Part shown: in pieces, positions 6,988 through 11,909 of the stretch | Layout: the number at the start of each line of letters is the position of its first letter | Numbering within the stretch: the stretch's first letter is position 1 | DNA from: an uncultured Granulosicoccus sp. | Lineage (GTDB): Bacteria > Pseudomonadota > Gammaproteobacteria > Granulosicoccales > Granulosicoccaceae | Assembly (NCBI GenBank): GCA_938016235.1 | Contig: CALLPU010000106.1 | Span: 1-11,909 of the forward strand | Direction: 5' to 3' | DNA: 11,909 nt | Program-made: the position numbers and the translations under genes | The notes under the pieces: generated by a model | Told to the model about the DNA's origin: nothing | What the model saw: the letters and a program-made list of their open reading frames with translations, nothing else | The model's database searches: none

Positions 6988-8025
6988 CTACATCAAGGCT
7001 TCTGGGTTTTGTGCTTTCTTGCGTGCTTCGGCAAGATCAACAACGCCGCGATTAACCAGTTCTTTGAGGTTCTGGTCGAGCGTCTGCATACCATGCCCCT
7101 GCCCTGTCTGAATGGCGGAATACATCTGCGCAACCTTGTCTTCGCGTATCAGGTTACGGATGGCAGGCGTACCCATCATGATCTCGTGGGCCGCTACCCG
7201 GCCGCCGCCGCTCTTCTTCAGCAGCGTCTGCGAGATAACGGCGCGCAGCGACTCCGACAACATGGAGCGAACCATCGGCTTCTCACCGGCAGGGAACACA
7301 TCGACGATACGATCCACAGTCTTGGCGGCTGAACTGGTGTGCAGGGTACCGAAAACCAGGTGACCGGTCTCGGCTGCTGTCAATGCCAGCGAGATGGTTT
7401 CCATGTCTCGCATTTCCCCCACCAGTATGACGTCGGGATCTTCACGCAAGGCGGAGCGCAACGCTTCGCTGAAACCAAAGGTATCGCGATGCACCTCTCG
7501 CTGATTGATCAGACACTTCTTGCTTTCGTGAACAAATTCGATCGGATCTTCAATGGTAAGAATATGCCCGAGCTCGGATTCGTTCTTGTAATCCATCATG
7601 GCCGCAAGGGTTGTGGACTTGCCTGAACCTGTAGGCCCTGTTACCAGAACGATCCCGCGAGGCAAGGCGGCAATTTCCTGAAATATCTTGGGTGCACTGA
7701 GCTGCTCCAACGTCAGGATATCGGTCGGGATGGTTCTGAAAACTGCCCCGCATCCACGGTTTTGATTGAACGCGTTAACACGAAATCGAGCCGTGTCCGG
7801 AATCTCAAAGGAAAAATCGGTTTCCAGCTTCTCTTCGTAATCCTTACGCTGCTTGTCGTTCATGATGTCGTAGACCATGGCCTGTACGGCGGCATGATCC
7901 AGCGCAGGCACGTTAACCCGGCGCATATCGCCATCGACGCGTATCATGGGCGGGAGTCCGGCTGACAGGTGCATATCCGATGCACCGTTTTTTACGCCAA
8001 ATGTCAGTAGCTGAGCGATATCCAT
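6988..8025 (-). CDS. pilT: Type IV pilus retraction ATPase PilT
   Basis: PilT is the hexameric motor that depolymerises type IV pili at the inner membrane, driving twitching motility and pilus-linked DNA uptake and surface sensing. From ATG 8025 the product is 345 residues, matching the family (about 344). Visible parts are the N-terminal domain with GASDMHLSAGLPPMIRVDG (14-32), Walker A GPTGSGKST (130-138), Asp box TIEDPIEF (157-164), Walker B with Glu204 in DVILVGEMRD, His box with His222 and His229 (AETGHLVFGTLH) and the PilT-specific AIRNLIRE (288-295). The reading frame is open to 8100, but the extra 25 residues are not PilT-like, and AAGGG at 8034-8038 sits 8 bases before 8025, which fixes the start. 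The gene is the first of a pilT-pilU pair and divergent from yggS, as in Pseudomonas. Confidence 0.97.
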   Translation of the reverse strand: MDIAQLLTFGVKNGASDMHLSAGLPPMIRVDGDMRRVNVPALDHAAVQAMVYDIMNDKQRKDYEEKLETDFSFEIPDTARFRVNAFNQNRGCGAVFRTIPTDILTLEQLSAPKIFQEIAALPRGIVLVTGPTGSGKSTTLAAMMDYKNESELGHILTIEDPIEFVHESKKCLINQREVHRDTFGFSEALRSALREDPDVILVGEMRDMETISLALTAAETGHLVFGTLHTSSAAKTVDRIVDVFPAGEKPMVRSMLSESLRAVISQTLLKKSGGGRVAAHEIMMGTPAIRNLIREDKVAQMYSAIQTGQGHGMQTLDQNLKELVNRGVVDLAEARKKAQNPEALM

Positions 8026-8033
8026 GAAACAAA

Positions 8034-8038
8034 CCCTT
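8034..8038 (-). promoter_or_regulatory. Ribosome binding site that sets the pilT start
   Basis: AAGGG on the minus strand lies 8 bases before ATG 8025. It favours this start over the in-frame upstream ATG at 8100, which itself would lie at the putative promoter -35. Confidence 0.7.
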
Positions 8039-8048
8039 AGTGTGTCAG

Positions 8049-8069
8049 GGCACGCCAACGCGGTGTGCC
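8049..8069. repeat. GC-rich imperfect inverted repeat near the pilT transcription start
   Basis: GGCACGCC (8049-8056) and GGTGTGCC (8062-8069) form an 8-bp stem with one G-T pair and a 5-base loop on the plus strand; on the minus strand one pair becomes an A-C mismatch. It overlaps where transcription from the predicted pilT promoter would begin. Either a protein site or a 5' leader hairpin would fit. Confidence 0.35.
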
Positions 8070-8070
8070 A

Positions 8071-8100
8071 GTTATATGAGGACCAGTGGAGCGCGTACAA
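8071..8100 (-). promoter_or_regulatory. Sigma-70-like promoter for pilT
   Basis: On the minus strand TTGTAC (8095-8100), preceded by a T run, and TATAAC (8071-8076, 5 of 6 consensus) are 18 bases apart. Transcription would start near 8064, giving a leader of about 40 bases before the pilT ribosome binding site and start codon. The -35 is only a partial match. I found no equally good pair for the divergent yggS gene. Confidence 0.4.
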
Positions 8101-8210
8101 AAACTCTCACCTTACTAACCTAATGTCGGCATCTGCGGCGGTTTTGTTAGCTGCGATCCGCCCTAACCCCTGAAACCGGACAGCAAAGTCCCCAGCGGAG
8201 AACCGATAAC

Positions 8211-8909
8211 GTGAACGACTCCTCATCCTCCATTGCTCAATCCTTGCAAACCGTGGGTGCTCAACTAGTCAACTACGAGCAGCGCTACCAGCGAGCAGCC
8301 GGGAGCGTCAGGCTACTGGCCGTGAGCAAACGAAAACCGCTCTCGGCCATTCAGGCCGCCATCGCCAGTGGCCAGCGCGCTTTCGGCGAAAACTACGTGG
8401 ATGAAGGCGTGGAAAAGATACTGACCCTGGGCGATGCTTCCATAGAGTGGCATTTCATTGGTGCTATTCAATCGCGAAAATGTGCCAGCATCGCCCAGCA
8501 TTTTCAGTGGGCGCACGGTGTCGATCGGGTCAAGGTAGCCAACAAGCTTTCCTCAAGCCGCCCAGCCGCCAGCCCACCGTTAAACATCTGCCTGCAAGTG
8601 AATCTGGATAATGAAGACGCGAAGGCAGGTGTCGCTATAGAAGATGTTCCTGCGCTGGCCGCAGAATGTACCGGCTTGCCTGGCATCACGCTCAGAGGCC
8701 TGATGGCCATTCCTGCTCCACGAGAGGACATGGCAGAACAGCGCGCCACGTTCGCGCGCCTGAAAACTTGCCTGACATCACTGCAAACAGAGTTTCCGCA
8801 GATGGACACCTTATCCATGGGAATGAGCGGCGACCTGGAAGCAGCAGTTGCGGAAGGCGCAACGATCGTTCGCGTGGGTACGGCCATTTTTGGCGCACGC
8901 GAATCTTGA
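8211..8909 (+). CDS. yggS: YggS/PROSC family pyridoxal phosphate homeostasis protein
   Basis: YggS-type proteins bind pyridoxal 5'-phosphate without known catalysis and keep free PLP and amino/keto acid pools balanced. The 232-residue length equals the family norm (E. coli 234). The alanine-racemase-like barrel is clear: LLAVSKRKP (35-43) with PLP lysine Lys40, FGENYVDEG (58-66), WHFIGAIQSRK, a GVDRVKVANKL stretch, and the C-terminal LSMGMSGDLEAAV and GATIVRVGTAIFG, which bind the cofactor phosphate. The start is GTG 8211, supported by GGAG at 8197-8200 ten bases upstream and by matching N-terminal length. It is the first gene of the rightward group and is divergent from pilT. Confidence 0.95.
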   Translation: MNDSSSSIAQSLQTVGAQLVNYEQRYQRAAGSVRLLAVSKRKPLSAIQAAIASGQRAFGENYVDEGVEKILTLGDASIEWHFIGAIQSRKCASIAQHFQWAHGVDRVKVANKLSSSRPAASPPLNICLQVNLDNEDAKAGVAIEDVPALAAECTGLPGITLRGLMAIPAPREDMAEQRATFARLKTCLTSLQTEFPQMDTLSMGMSGDLEAAVAEGATIVRVGTAIFGARES

Positions 8910-8958
8910 TCGTTCCTTAATCTTGCTAAACTAGTACTACTTTCAAGGACAACACGTT

Positions 8959-10074
8959 ATGAGTCAAAGTAACCCCCTCGCCGCCGCTTACGACATTGGC
9001 CAGAGCATGTGGCTGGATTACATCCAGAAAAGCCTGCTCGACGGTGAACTGCAAACCATGATCAAAGAAGACAAGGTCATGGGACTCACATCCAACCCGG
9101 CCATTTTTGAGCAGGCCATTGCCAATACCAGCGAGTACGACAGCGATATCCATGCGATCGTTGGCAAGGACCCGTCTGTCTCGTCACTCGAGCTGTTCAA
9201 TCAGCTGGCCATTCCCGATATTCAGGCAGCAGCGGATGCATTTGCCGGCACTTATGAAGACACTGACGGTGTCGACGGCATGGTAAGCCTGGAAGTGACA
9301 CCCGATCTTGCTCATGATGCAGCGGGCACGATTGCCATGGGTGTGGAGCTTCATCAGCGGGTCAATCGGCCGAATCTGATGATCAAGGTGCCGGGCACCA
9401 AAGCCGGTGTAGAAGCGTTTGAAGCGCTGACCGCGAAAGGCATCAATGTTAACGTGACGTTGCTGTTCAGCATATCCCGTTACCGTGAAATCGCTCAGGC
9501 GTACATACGGGGCCTCGAAAAGCGACACGCTGATGGGCACTCCGTCGCACGCATAGCATCGGTCGCAAGCTTCTTCGTCAGCCGGGTGGACGTCAGTGTC
9601 GACAAGGCGTTGTCTGATAACGGCAGCGACGCAGCCAGCGCACTGAAAGGAAGAATTGCCATCGCCAACGCCAAGGTGGCTTACGGGCACTTCGTCAACC
9701 TGTTTGGCAGCGAGCAATTCGGCAAGCTAAAGGCGCAAGGCGCTCGTCCGCAGCGGCTGCTCTGGGCGAGTACCGGCGTGAAGAATCCTGACTACTCCGA
9801 TGTACTCTATGTCGAAGAGCTCATTGGCCCGGATACCGTTAACACGCTGCCACCCAAGACCATGGACGCTTTCAAGGATCACGGTGTGGCCGAATCACGG
9901 CTGACCAGACACCTGGATCAGGCACACAAGGATCTCTCTGCCCTGGCAGATCTCGGCGTGCCGTTGAACGAGATCACCGATCAACTGGAAGCAGATGGCA
10001 TATCCTCGTTTGTTGACGCTTTTGATCGGCTGCTAAGCGTGCTTGCCGAAAAACGTGCCGCCGTAGCCAGCTGA
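8959..10074 (+). CDS. tal: Transaldolase, long form
   Basis: Transaldolase moves a dihydroxyacetone unit between sugar phosphates in the non-oxidative pentose phosphate pathway (sedoheptulose-7-P plus glyceraldehyde-3-P to erythrose-4-P plus fructose-6-P). At 371 residues it is the long type known from actinobacteria and cyanobacteria as well as some proteobacteria, not the roughly 317-residue TalB type. Diagnostic segments are GLTSNPAIFEQAI (42-54), VSLEVTPDLAHD (109-120), the Schiff-base lysine Lys143 in MIKVPGT (141-147), NVNVTLLFS, and LLWASTGVKNPDYSD. AAGGA at 8945-8949 lies 9 bases before the ATG. A weak TTGATC/TAAACT pair with a 15-base spacer lies in the 49-bp gap after yggS, so a separate promoter is possible but poorly supported. 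The stop codon shares its A with the proC start (TGATG), so the two are translationally coupled. tal is not the usual gene between yggS and proC. Confidence 0.95.
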   Translation: MSQSNPLAAAYDIGQSMWLDYIQKSLLDGELQTMIKEDKVMGLTSNPAIFEQAIANTSEYDSDIHAIVGKDPSVSSLELFNQLAIPDIQAAADAFAGTYEDTDGVDGMVSLEVTPDLAHDAAGTIAMGVELHQRVNRPNLMIKVPGTKAGVEAFEALTAKGINVNVTLLFSISRYREIAQAYIRGLEKRHADGHSVARIASVASFFVSRVDVSVDKALSDNGSDAASALKGRIAIANAKVAYGHFVNLFGSEQFGKLKAQGARPQRLLWASTGVKNPDYSDVLYVEELIGPDTVNTLPPKTMDAFKDHGVAESRLTRHLDQAHKDLSALADLGVPLNEITDQLEADGISSFVDAFDRLLSVLAEKRAAVAS

Positions 10075-10919
10075 TGAACTGGGTATTCGTCGGTGCCGGC
10101 AATATGGCCAGCAGCCTGATTGGTGGCCTGATTGCCAGTGATGCATCCGCATCCGACATCTGGGTGATTGATCCTGACGCCGCGGCCTGCCAGCGGGCTC
10201 AGCAGCGGTTTGGCATTCAATCCGGTTCGTCACTGGAAGAGTGCCTGCCTGCGCTGCTGGAGGCGCCCACCGGTATCGTCATAGCCGTTAAGCCACCTAT
10301 TGTCGAGCCGGTCTGCAAGGCCATTACCGTGGCCTGTCAGGCAGGCGCGGCATCGTCACTGCCCCCGCTGGTTATCTCAGTAGCCGCAGGCGTCAAGGCG
10401 AGCAGCATGGAGGCCTGGTTGCCCGGCAGCTGTGCGCTGGTCCGGTGCATGCCAAACACGCCCGCACTATTGGGACTGGGCGCCACCGCGCTCTATGCCA
10501 ACGCGCATTGCGCAGAAGATCAGCGATCAGCTGCCCAGAACCTGCTCAATACCGCAGGCATGACACTCTGGGTTGATGATGAGGATCTGCTGGATGCGGT
10601 TACCGCCCTGTCAGGTAGTGGGCCAGCTTATTTTTTCTACCTGATCGAACAGATGGCGGCCGCCGGTACCGCGCTCGGTCTCGATGAATCCATGGCAAGA
10701 GAACTGGCCATAGAAACAGCCTACGGCGCTGCCAGCATGGCACGAGCCAGAGAGCACGAGCCTGCGGTGTTACGTGAAAACGTGACGTCTAAAGGTGGCA
10801 CGACAGCTGCTGCGTTGCAGGTGTTTGACGAGCAGAACCTTCCCGCGATTGTGCATAAAGCCATGCAGGCCGCTCACGATCGTGCTGCAGAACTGGGTGA
10901 ACAACTTGCTCCGGAATGA
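10074..10919 (+). CDS. proC: Pyrroline-5-carboxylate reductase
   Basis: ProC reduces 1-pyrroline-5-carboxylate to L-proline with NAD(P)H, the last step of proline synthesis, in the cytosol. The 281 residues (E. coli 269) begin with a Rossmann fold VFVGAGNMA (4-12), followed by AVKP (71-74), CMPNTPALLGLGATAL (125-140), LSGSGPAYFFYLIEQM (179-194) with the substrate-binding SGSGPAY, and VTSKGGTTAAAL (237-248), all standard ProC signatures. There is no good ribosome binding site inside the end of tal. The TGATG overlap indicates that translation depends on ribosomes finishing tal. yggT follows 96 bp downstream, the usual neighbour of proC. Confidence 0.97.
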   Translation: MNWVFVGAGNMASSLIGGLIASDASASDIWVIDPDAAACQRAQQRFGIQSGSSLEECLPALLEAPTGIVIAVKPPIVEPVCKAITVACQAGAASSLPPLVISVAAGVKASSMEAWLPGSCALVRCMPNTPALLGLGATALYANAHCAEDQRSAAQNLLNTAGMTLWVDDEDLLDAVTALSGSGPAYFFYLIEQMAAAGTALGLDESMARELAIETAYGAASMARAREHEPAVLRENVTSKGGTTAAALQVFDEQNLPAIVHKAMQAAHDRAAELGEQLAPE

Positions 10920-10935
10920 CCAGTGCGCAACGTCC

Positions 10936-10956
10936 AGTGCTGTCGCATGAAGCACT
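10936..10956. repeat. Small inverted repeat between proC and yggT
   Basis: AGTGCT (10936-10941) and AGCACT (10951-10956) pair perfectly around a 9-base loop and are followed by CTTTATCTT. The stem is short and the T content is broken, so at most a weak terminator or processing hairpin that would still let some transcription reach yggT. Confidence 0.25.
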
Positions 10957-11015
10957 CTTTATCTTGACAAAGTAAAAAGCACCGTCTCAGACCCACTCTC
11001 TCGGAGATCAATTTC

Positions 11016-11621
11016 ATGGGAAATCCCGCACTGAACGCGCTGGGCTTTATTCTCGGTATTTTATTTAATTTGTACGCAACGGTTGTAGCTGTTCGGTTCG
11101 TCATGCAGGTGGTCAAGGCGGATTACTACAATCCATTGGCTCAAGGCATCGTCACGGTTACCGATCCGGTGTTGCGTCCGCTTAGACGTATCATTCCCAG
11201 CATCAAACGATACGACACGGCATCATTACTCCTGTGCTTCGGTGTGTTGCTGATCAAACTGCTGATATTCAAGGCGTTGAGTCTTGGCTATGTTCCTGCA
11301 TTGGGGCAGTCAATGCTTGTCAGTCAGTTACCCGTAGCCAGCCTGGTGCTGGTGGCGATCCTGGATGTTATTCACCAGCTGTTCAACGTGTTCATTTATG
11401 CGCTGATCATACAAGCCATCATGAGCTGGATACCCGGTGCTGCCGGTAATCCTGTTCACTCGCTGGTATCGTCTATCAGCGAGCCTGTTTTACGACCCTT
11501 GCGGAAGCTGATCCCCCCTATGGGGGGCATTGATCTCACGGTGTTCTTTACCATCATCGGTTTGTTTGCGTTACGTATATTCCTGCTTGGAACGCTGCAG
11601 CAGCTGTTTGGCCTGTACTGA
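11016..11621 (+). CDS. yggT: YggT family inner membrane protein
   Basis: YggT proteins are small inner-membrane proteins of poorly defined role, often beside yggS and proC; links to osmotic tolerance and, in relatives, to division or plastid organisation are known for the family. The 201-residue product shows the characteristic duplication: two halves each with a hydrophobic helix (about 9-31 and 106-137), then NPLAQGIVTVTDPVLRPLRR (39-58) in the first half and NPVHSLVSSISEPVLRPLRK (145-164) in the second, each followed by a membrane segment (about 67-90 and 172-198). The basic loops after PVLRPLR are probably cytoplasmic. GGAG at 11003-11006 is 9 bases from the ATG. It is the last gene of the yggS-tal-proC-yggT group. 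Confidence 0.93.
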   Translation: MGNPALNALGFILGILFNLYATVVAVRFVMQVVKADYYNPLAQGIVTVTDPVLRPLRRIIPSIKRYDTASLLLCFGVLLIKLLIFKALSLGYVPALGQSMLVSQLPVASLVLVAILDVIHQLFNVFIYALIIQAIMSWIPGAAGNPVHSLVSSISEPVLRPLRKLIPPMGGIDLTVFFTIIGLFALRIFLLGTLQQLFGLY

Positions 11622-11724
11622 AAAACCATGCTCGCTAAAACCGAAAAACACTACATATATAGCTGATTTATACAGTAGCGATACTTTTTTGCTGAAAATA
11701 CAGTGTTTTTTTCAATTTATCTTC

Positions 11725-11730
11725 TATAAA
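11725..11730 (+). promoter_or_regulatory. Possible -10 element for the Lys/Ala-rich ORF
   Basis: TATAAA lies in an AT-rich stretch about 140 bases upstream of the final ORF, with poly-T/poly-A tracts just upstream (11684-11720) that could act as an UP-like element. No good -35 hexamer is found at 16-18 bases. If used, it would give a leader of about 130 bases containing both hairpins listed next. Confidence 0.25.
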
Positions 11731-11763
11731 TGCTGAATGTCGTGGGCATCTGTGTTATTTTTC

Positions 11764-11783
11764 GCGCGCCTCAAGAGGCGGGC
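11764..11783. repeat. GC-rich hairpin in the leader of the final ORF
   Basis: CGCCT (11767-11771) and AGGCG (11776-11780) pair around the loop CAAG. After one G-G mismatch the stem continues with two more pairs. There is no T run after it on either strand; the T tract lies before it on the plus strand. It is therefore not a standard terminator. Confidence 0.4.
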
Positions 11784-11791
11784 TTGAAGAT

Positions 11792-11820
11792 CTGAAATGA
11801 CTGTATGTGCAGTGTTTCAG
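11792..11820. repeat. Imperfect hairpin upstream of the final ORF
   Basis: CTGAAA (11792-11797) pairs with TTTCAG (11815-11820), and inside it ACTG (11800-11803) pairs with CAGT (11810-11813) around a TATGTG loop, with a small 2/1-base internal loop. It lies 47 bases before the ATG. An operator or a leader-RNA structure are both possible. Confidence 0.4.
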
Positions 11821-11867
11821 TGACAACACAACATTTACTTAACCGAATCCAGCAGAGGAATACACTT

Positions 11868-11909
11868 ATGGCGGCAAAGAAAAAAGCAGCAGCCAAGAAA
11901 AAACCCGTA
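11868..11909 (+). CDS. Start of a Lys/Ala-rich protein, possibly nucleic-acid binding (3' end outside window)
   Basis: Only 14 codons are inside the window, reading MAAKKKAAAKKKPV. The start is well supported by AGAGGAA at 11854-11860, 7 bases before the ATG. Alternating Ala and Lys runs of this kind occur as tails or N-terminal extensions of bacterial DNA- or RNA-binding proteins such as histone H1-like or AlgP-like proteins, and as extensions on HU, IHF or DksA homologues. The sequence here is too short to choose. The start, frame and highly basic composition are certain; the function is a guess. Confidence 0.65.
   Translation, partial: MAAKKKAAAKKKPV

Noticed and set aside
8026..8100. 25-residue N-terminal extension of PilT from ATG 8100
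   Set aside because: The added residues are not PilT-like, the downstream ATG has AAGGG at good spacing, and the upstream ATG lies in the likely promoter.
9184..9717. Minus-strand open frame of 177 codons
   Set aside because: It lies antisense to tal, whose catalytic segments are all in frame; no ribosome binding site or motif on the minus strand.
10964..10969. Perfect TTGACA -35 hexamer upstream of yggT
   Set aside because: No sequence resembling TATAAT occurs 16-18 bases downstream.
11674..11690. Terminator after yggT: AGTA-GCGA-TACT followed by six T
   Set aside because: The stem is only 4 A/T-rich pairs, too weak for an intrinsic terminator despite the tetraloop and T run.

Overview
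The window looks like a chromosomal segment of a free-living gammaproteobacterium. It carries the paired type IV pilus retraction ATPases PilT and PilU next to the yggS-proC-yggT housekeeping neighbourhood, the arrangement known from Pseudomonas and relatives, and codon use and base composition are moderate and even. I cannot name the genus. The secreted polysaccharide-type enzyme and the sugar-activation genes on the left suggest an organism that handles complex (perhaps algal or plant) polysaccharides, but that is inference. I saw no tRNA, rRNA, insertion sequence, CRISPR array or phage gene.

Left part (1-5537), carbohydrate genes. A large secreted DUF5060-type putative glycoside hydrolase is read leftwards from 2329 and runs off the window edge after 776 open codons. 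Divergent from it, across a 324-bp gene-free region, is a GT47/exostosin-like glycosyltransferase (2654-3604, +). Convergent with that gene, only 11 bp away, are two translationally coupled minus-strand genes: a GHMP-family sugar-1-kinase (4332-5537) and a small sugar-1-phosphate nucleotidyltransferase (3616-4335). The kinase does not look like an ordinary galactokinase. Its substrate motif and C-terminal half resemble, from memory, plant galacturonokinase. Kinase, nucleotidyltransferase and glycosyltransferase together suggest a salvage route from a free sugar (perhaps galacturonic acid) through its 1-phosphate to a nucleotide sugar and then a glycan. This is the most unusual content of the window.

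Middle part (5714-8210), pilus retraction. pilT then pilU are read leftwards, with a sigma-70-like promoter upstream of pilT and a perfect 9-bp inverted repeat between the two genes.

Right part (8211-11909). Rightward genes encode YggS (PLP homeostasis), a long-form transaldolase, ProC (stop/start overlap with the transaldolase gene) and YggT (membrane protein). The transaldolase gene sits inside the usual yggS-proC pair. An AT-rich 246-bp region with two hairpins follows. The window ends 14 codons into a Lys/Ala-rich ORF with a strong ribosome binding site.
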